Below, one piece after another: positions 18,401 through 29,279 of a DNA stretch of 64,000 nt. The position numbers were made by a program, and so were the translations under genes. Every line of letters starts with the position of its first letter. Positions within the stretch are counted from its first letter, which is position 1. The notes under the pieces are model-generated. The model did not search any database. It was not told the origin of the DNA and saw nothing but the letters and a program-made list of their open reading frames with translations. Location of the stretch: positions 124,001 to 188,000 of the forward strand of contig NZ_UWYY01000008.1 in the NCBI RefSeq assembly GCF_900608595.1, given 5' to 3'. The stretch is from Promicromonospora panici (GTDB lineage Bacteria; Actinomycetota; Actinomycetes; Actinomycetales; Cellulomonadaceae).

Positions 18401-21400
18401 CGACGACGTCGTCCTCCACGGCCCTGGGGTCGAGACCCGCTTCCTCGGTGCCCTCGAAGCCCTTCGCGAACAGGCCGATCTGGTCGCCGTCCGGATCGGT
18501 GTCGTTCTCCAGCGCCTGGATCGCCACCGTGCGGCCCGGACGAACCGTGGTCTCGTCGTCCTCGGCCTGCGGCGGCTGGTTGGTGGCCGGGGCGGGCGCG
18601 ATACCGACCCGGACCAGGCCCTCGCCGGGCGCCCCGCGCGTGTCCATCACCTGGTAGGTGAAGGAGTCCAGCCCGGCGGCGTCGGGCGACGCCTTGTAGT
18701 CGATGAAGCCGTCCACGATCGTGGCCGTGCCCTGCGACGGGGCGCCGGAGATCGAACTCAGCGTCACGTAGTCGCCGTCCGGGTCGGTCCCGTCCAGCGG
18801 CAGCGGGATCCGGACGATGCCGTCGGCCAGCACACGCGCCTCGATGTCGGGCAGCTGCGGGGCCGTGTTCGACTCCTCGTCCACGATGTTGATGGTCACC
18901 TGAGCAGAGTCCTTCTGCCCGTTCGTGTCCACCACCTCGTAGACGGCGTGCACCGTGCCGACCTCGTTGCCCGCGCGGAAGCGCACGGTGTCCTCGGAGA
19001 CGAACGCCTCGCCCGCCGACGCCGGGGGCTGCTCCTGCAGCTCGTCGGTCACGGTCATCTTCAGACCGTCGGGGTGGGAGTCGTTCTTCAGCACCGGGAT
19101 GGTCACCACGTCACCCGCGTGGACGGTCGCCTCGTCGGGTCCGGCCTCCGGCGGGCGGAGCTGGGCGGGCGCGGGGATGGGCACCACTCGTACCTGACCG
19201 GTTGTCGTCCCGCTGCCGTTGCCCACCTTGTAGTCGATGATCACCGATTCGTTGAGCCGCTTGATCTCCGACACCTTGAGGATCTGGTGGTTCAGCACTG
19301 CCACCTTGACCGGCGAGTCGGACGGCACGTCCACGCCCTGCACGACGAGGACGCCGCCCGCGGGGTCGGTGTCGTTCGCGAGAACATCCACCAGCGCCGT
19401 GCCGCCGGTCGGGAGGAGCACCTGGTCGGAGACCGCTACGGGTAGACCCGCCTCGTCCGACGGGGCGACGACGTCCACGCGCACCAGGCCCATCGCCGGG
19501 TTGGGGCCGTCGCTGATCTGGTAGGTGATGTCGTGCGTGCCCGGCTCGTCGCTCTCGAACTTGAACGTGCCCGCGGTCGCGTTCGGCGTGATCGTCGCCG
19601 GCGCCGACTCCGCGACGGTCGTCAGGCGCACCTTGTCGCCGTTCGGGTCGTAGTCGTTCTTCAGCGGGCTCACGGTGATCGGCTCGCCGGCGAGCACGGT
19701 GACGTGATCCTGCACCGCCACGGGCGGCACGTTGCTCGCCACGACGTCGACGTGCAGCTTGCCCTCGACGGGCAGGCCCGCCGCGTCCGAGACCGCGACG
19801 TCCACGATCTTGCGGCCGATCGCGGTACCGCCGTCCCGGAACTCGATGGTTCCGTCCGGACGGAAGCGCACCTCGTCGAGCGGATCCGCGGTGCTCGCGC
19901 TGGACAGGAACAGGTCGTCGCCGTCCGGGTCCTTGAAGTACGGCAGCACCTTGATGCTCGCCAGACCACCCTGTCCCACGCGGAGCACGGGCTCGCCGGT
20001 CTGCGTCGGCGCGTTGTTCTCCTCGAGCGGCACCACCTTGACCTCGACGGACGCGGTGGCCTTGCCGTTCTCTCGGCCGTCGTCCACCTCGTAGTCGAAC
20101 GTGGTGGTGCCGGTCGCATCGGCCGGCACGTTGGCCTGCAGGGCCGCGCCGTCGAGCACCCTGTCGACGGTGGCGTCGCCGTCCACGTCGCCCTGCACCG
20201 AGACGGTCATCACGTCACCGTCGGGATCGACGTCGTTGCCCAGCACGTTCAGCACCGTGGTACGGCCGGGCCGCACGCCGATCGCGTCGTCCTTGGGCTG
20301 GGGCGGGCGGTTCGCCTTGTCGCGCTCGGCCACGAACTGGTCGACCTGCTCCGGGGTGGTGTCCTCGGACTCGGTCTTCTCGCCCTCGGCGTCCTCGGGC
20401 ATCTTCAGGTCCCAGTCATCGACCTTCTCGAACTCGTCGGCGGCCATCCACAGCGTGCCGTCGTTGACGTCGTTCAGCACGATCACGTTCCGGTTCACGC
20501 GGTAGACCAGCGTCGCCGCGGCGTCGACGCCCTCCAGCACCTGGTCCACGTCGTTGTCCGGGCCGGGGCAGTCACGCACGACCTGGCCGGACTCGGACCA
20601 CGCACCGTAGGTGCATTCGCCCAGCTGCACGGGCGCCGACGGTCGGCCCGACGCGGTCCGCGTGGTCGCGTCCCCGCCGCCGAGCGGCTGGGAGACGAGA
20701 CCCTTGGTGGTGGCGAGCACCACGTTGTCCGAGTCGTCGGACGGTTGCTGCAGCATGGCCTGAGCGCCGTCCTCGACCTCGACCGTGTCACCGCCGGGGA
20801 GCACCAGCGTGCCCGTGGACTGGTCCAGCACCACCGGCTCGTCACCGACCGCGGAGACCTGCACCTCGGCGTCGGGCTCGACGGGAAGGTCCGCTTCCTC
20901 GGGGTCCTCGGCGACGCCCTGCGCGCCGGTGGGAATCGTGTGCAGCTTGCCCTCGGAGGGGACGGCGAGGAACACCGTGCCGCCCTTGCTCACCGTCAGC
21001 TTGCCGCCGGTGCCGGCCTCGAGCGTCGGCTTGAGCTCCTTCTCGTCGAAGGCAACGGCGCCGTCAAACGGGAGGACCCAGGTCCTACCCGTCTCACCGT
21101 CGTAGACGGCGGTCGTAGCACCGCCCGCGGCGGCCTGCGCGCCCGCGGGGAACTTCAAGGTGCCTTCCAGCGAGAGCAGTGCGGGGTTGACCGGGCTGGC
21201 GGACGAGTCGCCGCTGCTGTCCAGCAGTACCCGCTGCGCGTCCTGCTCGACGTCGAAGCTCGTCGAGTTGGCCAGCAGAGTGCCGTCCAGGGCCTTGGCC
21301 TCGTAGTTGAACCGGCCCAGCTTGCCTGACGCCGTCTGCGTGACCCAGACGCCGGAGTCGTTGAGCTCGACCTCCGCCGTCGCCTCGCCGTCGTAGAGCA

Positions 21401-21494
21401 GCGCGAAGCCCACCAGGCCCGCGCCGAAGAGGGTGACCGCACCGATCGATGCCGCTGACCGGCGATTTTCGTACACGCGTGAGACAAAGCTCAT
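15459..21494 (-). CDS. Giant membrane-anchored Ig-like / fibronectin type III surface protein
   Basis: This 2011-residue protein starts at MSFVSRVYENRR behind a GAGGAGG ribosome site; the open frame reaches 21548 without a better start. A single helix at about 13-33 anchors it with the rest outside. After a region of about 450 residues with beta-propeller character come about eleven cadherin/Ig-like repeats with the pattern ND-x-DPDGD, at least five fibronectin-III repeats, and a small C-terminal domain with several Cys. It ends KLYEARNW. No LPXTG sorting signal is seen. It is the first gene of the MoxR-DUF58-transglutaminase-FHA-PP2C operon and its most obvious client or output. Function is unknown; adhesion or an envelope scaffold is an inference. 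Confidence 0.9.
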   Translation of the reverse strand: MSFVSRVYENRRSAASIGAVTLFGAGLVGFALLYDGEATAEVELNDSGVWVTQTASGKLGRFNYEAKALDGTLLANSTSFDVEQDAQRVLLDSSGDSSASPVNPALLSLEGTLKFPAGAQAAAGGATTAVYDGETGRTWVLPFDGAVAFDEKELKPTLEAGTGGKLTVSKGGTVFLAVPSEGKLHTIPTGAQGVAEDPEEADLPVEPDAEVQVSAVGDEPVVLDQSTGTLVLPGGDTVEVEDGAQAMLQQPSDDSDNVVLATTKGLVSQPLGGGDATTRTASGRPSAPVQLGECTYGAWSESGQVVRDCPGPDNDVDQVLEGVDAAATLVYRVNRNVIVLNDVNDGTLWMAADEFEKVDDWDLKMPEDAEGEKTESEDTTPEQVDQFVAERDKANRPPQPKDDAIGVRPGRTTVLNVLGNDVDPDGDVMTVSVQGDVDGDATVDRVLDGAALQANVPADATGTTTFDYEVDDGRENGKATASVEVKVVPLEENNAPTQTGEPVLRVGQGGLASIKVLPYFKDPDGDDLFLSSASTADPLDEVRFRPDGTIEFRDGGTAIGRKIVDVAVSDAAGLPVEGKLHVDVVASNVPPVAVQDHVTVLAGEPITVSPLKNDYDPNGDKVRLTTVAESAPATITPNATAGTFKFESDEPGTHDITYQISDGPNPAMGLVRVDVVAPSDEAGLPVAVSDQVLLPTGGTALVDVLANDTDPAGGVLVVQGVDVPSDSPVKVAVLNHQILKVSEIKRLNESVIIDYKVGNGSGTTTGQVRVVPIPAPAQLRPPEAGPDEATVHAGDVVTIPVLKNDSHPDGLKMTVTDELQEQPPASAGEAFVSEDTVRFRAGNEVGTVHAVYEVVDTNGQKDSAQVTINIVDEESNTAPQLPDIEARVLADGIVRIPLPLDGTDPDGDYVTLSSISGAPSQGTATIVDGFIDYKASPDAAGLDSFTYQVMDTRGAPGEGLVRVGIAPAPATNQPPQAEDDETTVRPGRTVAIQALENDTDPDGDQIGLFAKGFEGTEEAGLDPRAVEDDVVVKAPGDKGAYSFYYGIQDTYKARASGAITVNVDPDAPLLRPIAEDDVVTADDVEGSSSVTVNVLANDVDPDGVAADLEVSTDPSLEGVRITEENQLEVELTESARVITYTVTDMDGLEAKAFVRVPGDQSRPHVKPGLEPLKATSGDPLTIDLADYVVVREGREPRITMEDTVKALEGQVSVEDHDTVVYTSAEDYAGAASVSFEVTDGDGPDDAEGLTSVLTLPIDVAPSKNLPPKVTGSALLEVSAGDPASVDLSRYVKDPDKDPLTFDVEPREGITATVDGTTISAQIDPSIPKGTSTLLPFKVSDGRNPPVEGQLTVQVVGSTRPLIQTTPDEVPDAHQGEAATVPVLANDVNPFPGEPMTLVDAAVETGSGEVSFTDTEIVATPSEDFNGVMTVRYKVQDVTKDPDRQVDGILKMTVLGKPEAPRAPRVEEVRSETVVLSWDQPNNNGADITGYTLKTNTGQEHDCTTTTCTFDGLQNNVKYTFTVVATNEVGDSEPSPASREVRPDEKPDKPEPPTLKFGDKKLTVTWKNRTYTDRSPIECVNLEISPAPADSVTQKTCVTGNQVVWTGLENGTAYTVRVQAKNAAPDPSDWSDPSAPETPAAPPSAPAAPTATRVNTAVGGQITVKWNAPANNGDAIDKYWLGVYTDGQLVKAIDTTQTEETVQDLSTDSTYTFRVRATNKAGNGPASPFSNEVVPYGTPDTPGRPTASLGSNTSGQADVRWNAINAFRGTGPRYEVQANGAGAKSAGNATSYTYTGLSNGTSYTFQVRACNEYTCSEWSSSSNAVTPYGAPPTPSISASGGNQQVTFTWDGRATNGRPTTVRVTGAITSTAASGTQSASAGYSDLKEACVTVTDSEGQEASRCASARSDARPDPKAWVTHGGSVNNGDCDHSSCAYFLVNWQDFSTGDHSVECWSGTNPDESGWHNILTPDRAYTVNFGSATGSRQLNCFYGYPGTEVAVRIDGKLYEARNW

Positions 21495-21603
21495 GCGTCC
21501 TCCTCTTTCATCACTCCACCGAAGTCTGTTCGCCGGGTCTACACACACGGGCGTAACGGGAGCACCCTACCGGGGCAGAGGGTGAATCGTCCTGGAGTTT
21601 TGG

Positions 21604-21619
21604 TGGGTAGTACTACCCA
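21604..21619. promoter_or_regulatory. 16-bp perfect palindrome upstream of the surface-protein operon
   Basis: TGGGTAGTACTACCCA lies about 110 bases before the surface-protein ATG. Two candidate minus-strand -10 boxes flank it: TACAAT at 21644-21649 and TAGGGT at 21564-21569. The site is therefore either just inside the transcript or just upstream of the promoter. The same half-sites (TGGGTA-N4-TACCCA) recur at 63599-63614. Confidence 0.55.
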
Positions 21620-21758
21620 TGCGGCCCTGCAGGACTCGTCCAGATTGTACGGGTGTGTCCCAGACGAGGTCTAGGTCACACGAGCGCGTCAGAAGCCGGA
21701 TCGCCACGCGGTACCGGGCCAGATCCGGGCGCGGCAAATTCTGCAGTGAGGCAGCGGG

Positions 21759-22847
21759 TCAGGCCGCCCGGTCCGCCAATACCTGCGCGAACTGCTCCAG
21801 GGACTCCTTGACCGGCCCCTCCGGCAGCGGCACCAGCTCGGCCGAGGCGGCCCGCGCCCACTGCACCGCAAGGTTCCGTGTCTCGGCAAGCACCGCGTGC
21901 GCCCGCAGCCGCTCCAGCGCGGCGTTCAGCGCCTCGTCCGAGGACAGGTCGCCGTCGAGCGTCGCGAGCAGGTCGCGGTCCTCGTCGGTGGCGGCGTCCG
22001 AGGCGACGTGCTGGCGCAGCAGCAGCACGGGCATGGTCGGGACGTGCTCGCGCAGGTCCGTGCCCGGCGTCTTGCCCGAGGTCGCGCCGGACGACGCGAC
22101 GTCGAGGACGTCGTCGGCGAGCTGGAACGCGACGCCCACCTTCTCGCCGAACGCGCCCACGGCCTCGATCTGGGCCTTCGGCGCGCCGGCGAGCATCGCA
22201 CCCAAGCGGGCCGACGCCGACAGCAGGGACGCCGTCTTGTCCGACAGCACCTGCAGGTAGTGGGCCACCTGGTCCTCGCCGTTGTCCGGGCCCATCGTCT
22301 CGTGCAGCTGGCCGAGGCACATCCGCTCGAACGTCCTGGACTGCAGGATCACGGCCTCCGGCCCCAGCTCCGCCACGCGCGCGGACGCCCGTGCGAACAG
22401 CATGTCGCCCACCAGGATCGCCACCGAGTTGCCCCACACCATGTGGGCCGACGGCGCCCCGCGCCGCATCGGCGCGGAGTCCATCACGTCGTCGTGGTAC
22501 AGCGAGGCGACCTGCGTCAGCTCCACCACCACCGCGGCGTCGACGACGCCGGGGGCCGCGCCGTCGCCGAGCTCACCCGTCAGCAGGGTGAGCAGCGGAC
22601 GGAACCGCTTGCCGCCCGCGTCGATGAGGTGCCGGGAGGCGCCGTCCGCCAGCTTGTCGGCACTGGCGACGGCCTCCAGGAGCGCCTCGTCGACGACCGT
22701 CAGCCGGTCCGCGAGGCGGGACGCCAGCTCCGGGTCGGTGATCGGCATACCGAGCGCGGTCGGGTCCGGCGGGTTCGACGAAGCGGCCGGAGGGGCCGAC
22801 GCGGACGTACCCGTCGTCGTCTGGGGCGGCAGCGGTGCGGAGGTCAC
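21759..22847 (-). CDS. Polyprenyl diphosphate synthase (menaquinone side chain)
   Basis: This 362-residue all-helical prenyltransferase has GGKRFRP near 78-84, the first Asp-rich motif HDDVMD (Asp119, Asp120, Asp123), and a second DDVLD near 242. It condenses isopentenyl units into a long prenyl diphosphate. Its position as last gene of the nuo operon (GTG start overlapping the nuoN stop as GTGA) points to the menaquinone tail, and it resembles HepT/IspB-type enzymes. Chain length cannot be read with confidence. The first 30 residues are a disordered Pro/Ser/Thr stretch. Confidence 0.88.
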   Translation of the reverse strand: MTSAPLPPQTTTGTSASAPPAASSNPPDPTALGMPITDPELASRLADRLTVVDEALLEAVASADKLADGASRHLIDAGGKRFRPLLTLLTGELGDGAAPGVVDAAVVVELTQVASLYHDDVMDSAPMRRGAPSAHMVWGNSVAILVGDMLFARASARVAELGPEAVILQSRTFERMCLGQLHETMGPDNGEDQVAHYLQVLSDKTASLLSASARLGAMLAGAPKAQIEAVGAFGEKVGVAFQLADDVLDVASSGATSGKTPGTDLREHVPTMPVLLLRQHVASDAATDEDRDLLATLDGDLSSDEALNAALERLRAHAVLAETRNLAVQWARAASAELVPLPEGPVKESLEQFAQVLADRAA

Positions 22848-24616
22848 GGCACGAACTTACTTGCCTGTTCCACCAGATCGAGAACCGGAGACGGGAAAAC
22901 GCCAAGAATCACTGTAGCGATCGCGCAGACGGCGATGGCGACGGCGGCCGGCCCGCGGGAACGCACCACGGTCACCACCACCCGCTGTGCGGTCGTGACC
23001 TGCGTCTTGGTCAGGGTGGCGGTCGCGCCCTCGCTGGTCGAGCCTCCCCCGGTGGTCGAGCCGCCGGTCTCGACAGGCTCGACCTGCGAGGTCTCCGGCT
23101 CGTCCTGCGCCCGCTGGAACACCATGACCACCAGCAGCCGCAGGTAGAACGCGACGGCGACCACCGACGCGAGCACACCGAGCACCGCGAGCCACCACAG
23201 GCCGCCGGACACCGCCCCGGAGAACGCGCCGAACTTGGCGATGAACCCGGCCGTGAGCGGGATGCCCGCCATCGACAGCAGGAACAGCGCGAACGCGCCG
23301 GTCAGCCACGGCGCCTTGCGGCCCAGGCCCGCCCATTGCGCGATCTCCGTCGCCTCGCCGAGCACCACGCCGTCGTCGCCCACCGGGCCGTTGTCCTCGC
23401 CGGAGCCCGGCGTGATCCGGCGCTCCCGCACCAGGGTGACCACACCGAACGCGCCGATCGTGGCGATGCCGTAGGCGAGCAGGTAGAAGAGCGTGGACGA
23501 CTGCACCTGCGGGTTGAAGCCCGCGACGCCCACCAGCAGGAAGCCGGCGTGCGCGATCGACGAGTAGGCCAGCAGCCGCTTCACGTCGGTCTGGACGGAG
23601 CCGATCACGGTACCGACCGCCATCGTCAGGACGGCGACCACGACGATCACGATCTGCAGCTGTCGCATGATCTCGGGATCGACCGCCTGCACGCCAATGG
23701 AGATGCGGTAGAGCACCTCGACGAGCGCGGCGACGGCCGCCACCTTGGTGCACGCCGCCATGAAGCCGGTGATCGGCGTGGGTGCCCCGGTGTAGACGTC
23801 GGGCGTCCAGGCGTGGAACGGCACCGCGCCGACCTTGAACAGCAGGCCGACCGTGACCAGCAGTACGCCGGCCACGAGCAGGACAGACATGCCTGCCAGG
23901 GGTGCGGTGCCGGACTGGATGACACCGATGACGCCGGGCTTGTCCGGGGTGCCGATGAGCCGCACCGTGCCCGCGAACCCGTAGATCAGCGCGACGCCGA
24001 AGATGAACAGCGCCGAGGCGAAGGCCCCGAGCAGGAAGTACTTGGCCGCCGCCTCCTGCGACAGGAGCCGACGCCGGCGCGCCGTCGCGCACAGGACGTA
24101 CAGCGGGAGCGAGAGCACCTCCAGCGCGATGAACATGACGATCAGGTCGTCGGTGGAGGCGAACAGCATCATGCCGCCGGCCGCGAACAGCAGCAGCGGG
24201 TAGATCTCGGTCTGCTCCAGGCCGGAGCGCCGGGCCAGGTCCTCGTACGAGGTGCCGGGCACGGCGGACGCCGTCGGCGCGAACGAGTCCTGCCCGGTGC
24301 TGGTGCGGTCCGCCACGACGAGCACGCCCAGGAAGGCGAGCACGGCGATGATGCCCTGCGCGCCGAGCGCGAACGGCGTCAGCGTCACGCTGCCGCCCAC
24401 CACCTGCACGGGCTGCGCCACGATCTGCGGCCACAGGACGGCGATGAATCCGAACCCGCCGGCCAGCGCGGCCAGGGTCAGCACAATCTGGGTCACGCGG
24501 CGCGCCTTGGCGGGCACGAACGCCTCGACGAGCACGCCGACCACGCCCGCGCCCAGCACCACGATCAGCGGTGCGAGGGCGAGCCAGTCGATCTCGGGTG
24601 CCACGAACTCGGTCAC
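22844..24616 (-). CDS. nuoN: NADH-quinone oxidoreductase subunit N
   Basis: This 590-residue antiporter-like subunit has about 14 membrane helices and the proton-pathway region GLLFKVGAVPFHAWTPDVY. It starts with GTG overlapping the nuoM stop (GTGA). Near the C-terminus, between the penultimate and last helices, a hydrophilic loop reads ETSQVEPVETGGSTTGGG. It is encoded by a REP-like palindrome (23036-23084) and is not part of the conserved family core. Confidence 0.95.
   Translation of the reverse strand: MTEFVAPEIDWLALAPLIVVLGAGVVGVLVEAFVPAKARRVTQIVLTLAALAGGFGFIAVLWPQIVAQPVQVVGGSVTLTPFALGAQGIIAVLAFLGVLVVADRTSTGQDSFAPTASAVPGTSYEDLARRSGLEQTEIYPLLLFAAGGMMLFASTDDLIVMFIALEVLSLPLYVLCATARRRRLLSQEAAAKYFLLGAFASALFIFGVALIYGFAGTVRLIGTPDKPGVIGVIQSGTAPLAGMSVLLVAGVLLVTVGLLFKVGAVPFHAWTPDVYTGAPTPITGFMAACTKVAAVAALVEVLYRISIGVQAVDPEIMRQLQIVIVVVAVLTMAVGTVIGSVQTDVKRLLAYSSIAHAGFLLVGVAGFNPQVQSSTLFYLLAYGIATIGAFGVVTLVRERRITPGSGEDNGPVGDDGVVLGEATEIAQWAGLGRKAPWLTGAFALFLLSMAGIPLTAGFIAKFGAFSGAVSGGLWWLAVLGVLASVVAVAFYLRLLVVMVFQRAQDEPETSQVEPVETGGSTTGGGSTSEGATATLTKTQVTTAQRVVVTVVRSRGPAAVAIAVCAIATVILGVFPSPVLDLVEQASKFVP
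23036..23084. repeat. REP-like palindromic element inside nuoN
   Basis: Two direct copies of GGTCGAGCC (23036-23044, 23054-23062) and an inverted copy (23076-23084) flank the 19-mer GGTCTCGACAGGCTCGACC at 23066-23084. The identical 19-mer occurs in reverse orientation in nuoJ at 28506-28524. It encodes the VEPVET loop of NuoN. Confidence 0.7.
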
Positions 24617-26196
24617 TTGTCGCTCCCCATCTGCGCGGCGGCGTCCGCCGGTTCGTCGACCGTCAGGAACGTCGCCGTCCGGTCGGCCGGCTCGTTCACA
24701 TAGGTCAGGGCCAGGCCCGGCACGAGTCCGAGCACCAGGAGTCCGGCCACCAGCGGTGCCGCGACAATGCGCTCACGCACCCTGAGGTCGGGCAGGGCAT
24801 CGAGCCCTGCCGCCGGCGCTCCCGTGAAGATCTTCTGGTACGTCAGCAGGACGTAGACCGCCGCGAGCACCACGCCGGGGATGGCCGCGATCGCCCAGGC
24901 CGCCGAGCCGGTGGGGGCACCGCCAAACGCGCCGACCAGCACCATGATCTCGCTGACGAACGTGGCCAGGCCGGGCAGCGACAGCGTCGCCAGGCCGGCC
25001 ACGAGGAACGTCCCGGCGAGCACCGGCGTCACCGACCGCAGGCCGCTGTAGGCCGCGATCTTCTGCGACTTCTCCGGATGCCGGGACACGAGGAACCCGG
25101 CTGTCAGGAACAGCGCCCCGGTGGCCAGGCCGTGGTTGAGCATCATGAAGCTCGACCCGGCGGTCCCGAGCGGCGTGAACGTGAAGATGCCCAGGATGAT
25201 GAAGCCGAAGTGGCTCACCGACGTCCAGCCGACCAGCCGCAGCAGGTCGGTCTGCATGATCGCCATGATCGCCCCGTAGAGCACCGAGATCACGGCGAGC
25301 GCGATCACGAACGGCGCCGCCCAGCGGGACGCCTCCGGGAACAGCGGCAGGCAGAGGGTCAGCATCCCGAACGTGCCCACCTTGTCCAGCACACAGATCA
25401 GCAGGGTGGACGTGCCCGGGGTGGCGTTCCCCGCGACGTCGGGCAGCCAGCTGTGCACCGGCACCATGGGTGCCTTGATCGCGAAGGCGATGAAGAAGCC
25501 GAGGAACATGAGGCGCTCGGCGGCGGTGCCCAGATCGACCTCGATGAGCTCGCGCACCAGGAACGCCTGGCTCGGGTCCACGCCGGCGCCGACCGCGAGG
25601 AAGTACAGCGCGATCACCGCGGCGAGCATGATCAGCCCGCCACCCAGGCTGAACATCAGGAACTTCACGGCGGCCCTGCGCCGTCCGGCGCCCTGCCCGA
25701 ACCCGCCGATGAGGAAGTACGCCGGGATGAGCATGGCCTCGAACAGCACGTAGAACAGGAACACGTCGCGGGCGGAGAACACCGCCACCATGAAGGCCTC
25801 GAGCAGCAGCACGAGGGCGACGAACTTGCGCAGTCGCACCTCGTCCCGGCCCTGCTCCTGCCACGCGGCGAGCAGCACCAGCGGCACCAGCAGCACCGAC
25901 AGCGCCACGAGCAGCAGGCCGACGCCGTTGACGCCCACCGCGTACGACGCGCCGATCTGCGGGATCCACGGGTAGATCGAGCCGAGCTGGTGGTCACCCG
26001 CCGCACTGGTGTCGAAGGCGGCGAACGCTCCGACCAGCAGGACCACCTCGACCAGCGAGAACAGCAGCGCCAGCGGCCGGGCGAGGCCCATCCCGGCGCT
26101 CGCCGGGCCGGTGCGGGACCGGCCGAGCGCGCCCAGGCCCACCACGGCCGCGCCGACCAGCGGCCATGCGATGAGCACGGTCAGCCAGGGAAACAT
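24613..26196 (-). CDS. nuoM: NADH-quinone oxidoreductase subunit M
   Basis: This 527-residue subunit starts at MFPWLTVLIAWPL after a GGAGGAG ribosome site; the longer open frame to 26337 lies within nuoL antisense and is not used. It has about 14 helices with the antiporter-family signature KAPMVPVHSWLPDVAGNATP. It is one of three proton-translocating antiporter-like subunits of complex I (with NuoL and NuoN). Its stop overlaps the GTG start of nuoN. Confidence 0.95.
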   Translation of the reverse strand: MFPWLTVLIAWPLVGAAVVGLGALGRSRTGPASAGMGLARPLALLFSLVEVVLLVGAFAAFDTSAAGDHQLGSIYPWIPQIGASYAVGVNGVGLLLVALSVLLVPLVLLAAWQEQGRDEVRLRKFVALVLLLEAFMVAVFSARDVFLFYVLFEAMLIPAYFLIGGFGQGAGRRRAAVKFLMFSLGGGLIMLAAVIALYFLAVGAGVDPSQAFLVRELIEVDLGTAAERLMFLGFFIAFAIKAPMVPVHSWLPDVAGNATPGTSTLLICVLDKVGTFGMLTLCLPLFPEASRWAAPFVIALAVISVLYGAIMAIMQTDLLRLVGWTSVSHFGFIILGIFTFTPLGTAGSSFMMLNHGLATGALFLTAGFLVSRHPEKSQKIAAYSGLRSVTPVLAGTFLVAGLATLSLPGLATFVSEIMVLVGAFGGAPTGSAAWAIAAIPGVVLAAVYVLLTYQKIFTGAPAAGLDALPDLRVRERIVAAPLVAGLLVLGLVPGLALTYVNEPADRTATFLTVDEPADAAAQMGSDK

Positions 26197-26207
26197 CTCT
26201 CCTCCGA

Positions 26208-28151
<1,944 letters not shown>

Positions 28152-28161
28152 TGTCTCCCCC

Positions 28162-28461
28162 TCAGCCCTTGAGCAGGTTGACGTCGTCGACCGAGGCCGA
28201 GCGGCGGGTACGGAAGATCGTCACGATGATCGCGAGGCCGACGACTACCTCGGCGGCGGCCACGACCATGACGAAGAAGGCGAGCACCTGGCCCGTCACG
28301 TCGCCGTGCATCCGGGCGAACGTGACGAAGGCGAGGTTGGTCGCGTTGAGCATGAGCTCGACGCCCATGAACACGACTATCGCGTTGCGGCGCAGCAGCA
28401 CGGTCGTCGCCCCGATGGCGAAGAGCACGGCGGCCAGGACCACGTAGTTGGTGATGTCCAT
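28162..28461 (-). CDS. nuoK: NADH-quinone oxidoreductase subunit K
   Basis: This 99-residue protein has three membrane helices. Glu in [17 protein letters not shown] is the conserved buried carboxylate of the proton path. It starts [14 protein letters not shown], typical of NuoK. The ATG shares one base with the nuoJ stop (TGATG), so translation is coupled. Confidence 0.95.
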   Translation of the reverse strand: MDITNYVVLAAVLFAIGATTVLLRRNAIVVFMGVELMLNATNLAFVTFARMHGDVTGQVLAFFVMVVAAAEVVVGLAIIVTIFRTRRSASVDDVNLLKG

Positions 28462-29279
28462 CAGGCGTCGCCCTCCTCGTCGCGGGCCGAGCCCGTCCCC
28501 TCGCGGGTCGAGCCTGTCGAGACCACCACTGCCCCGTGCGGCGCCGGCCGCTCCTGCCCGCGGATGCGCAGCACGCGCGACACCGACTGCGGCACCTGTT
28601 CGCCGTCCGGGCCGAGCGCCGGCGTGTCCATCGCGTTGGACCGGGCGTAGACGCCGGGCGACGGCAGCGGCGTGAGGACCACGCCGTCGGGCAGCGCCTT
28701 GATACGCGCGTCCGCCACCGACGCCTGCGTCTGCTTCGGGGCGAGCCGGCGGCGGTGCGTGAGCACCAGCGCGCCGACGGCCGCCGTCACGAGCAGCACG
28801 CCGACGGCCTCCATGGCCAGCACGTAGTCGCCGAACAGCACGCGGGCCAGGGCCTGCGGGTTGGCGACGCCGTCCGGGTCGCCGCCGCTCAGGCCGACGG
28901 CGGGCGGGAACGCGGCGCGGCCCACGACACCGCCGAGCACGGCCGCGAGGCCGATGCCGATGAGCAGGCCGATCCAGCGCTGCCCCCGGATGGTCTCGGT
29001 GAGCGAGTCGGACGCGTCGACGCCGACGAGCATCAGCACGAACAGGAACAGCATCATCACGGCGCCCGTGTACACGACCACCTGCACGACGCCGAGGAAC
29101 GGCGCCTCCTGCGCGATGTACAGGATCGCCATGCTGACCATGACGAACACGAGGCACATCGCCGCGTGCACCGCACGCTTCACGAACAGCAGGCCGAGCG
29201 CGGCGAGCACCATGAGCGGGGCGATCACCCAGAACAGAAAGGTCTCACCGCCCGAGATCTCCAGCGCGCCGGGGGTCAT
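28461..29279 (-). CDS. nuoJ: NADH-quinone oxidoreductase subunit J
   Basis: This 272-residue subunit has five helices in the first 190 residues ([20 protein letters not shown] is the conserved segment). A hydrophilic C-terminal extension of about 80 residues follows. The last part, [20 protein letters not shown], is encoded by a REP-like 19-mer, so the tail looks acquired. It overlaps nuoI (ATGA) and nuoK (TGATG). Confidence 0.94.
   Translation of the reverse strand: MTPGALEISGGETFLFWVIAPLMVLAALGLLFVKRAVHAAMCLVFVMVSMAILYIAQEAPFLGVVQVVVYTGAVMMLFLFVLMLVGVDASDSLTETIRGQRWIGLLIGIGLAAVLGGVVGRAAFPPAVGLSGGDPDGVANPQALARVLFGDYVLAMEAVGVLLVTAAVGALVLTHRRRLAPKQTQASVADARIKALPDGVVLTPLPSPGVYARSNAMDTPALGPDGEQVPQSVSRVLRIRGQERPAPHGAVVVSTGSTREGTGSARDEEGDA
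28506..28524. repeat. REP-like 19-mer inside the 3' end of nuoJ
   Basis: GGTCGAGCCTGTCGAGACC is identical to the reverse complement of the element in nuoN at 23066-23084, and matches 17 of 19 bases of the copy in the FHA-cluster ORF near 7571. It encodes part of the non-conserved NuoJ tail. Confidence 0.7.

Noticed and set aside
15603..19445. Plus-strand open frame of 1280 codons antisense to the surface protein
   Set aside because: It is Arg/Val/Gly/His-rich with no domain, as expected for the antisense of a GC-rich gene. The minus strand has clear Ig and FN3 repeats.
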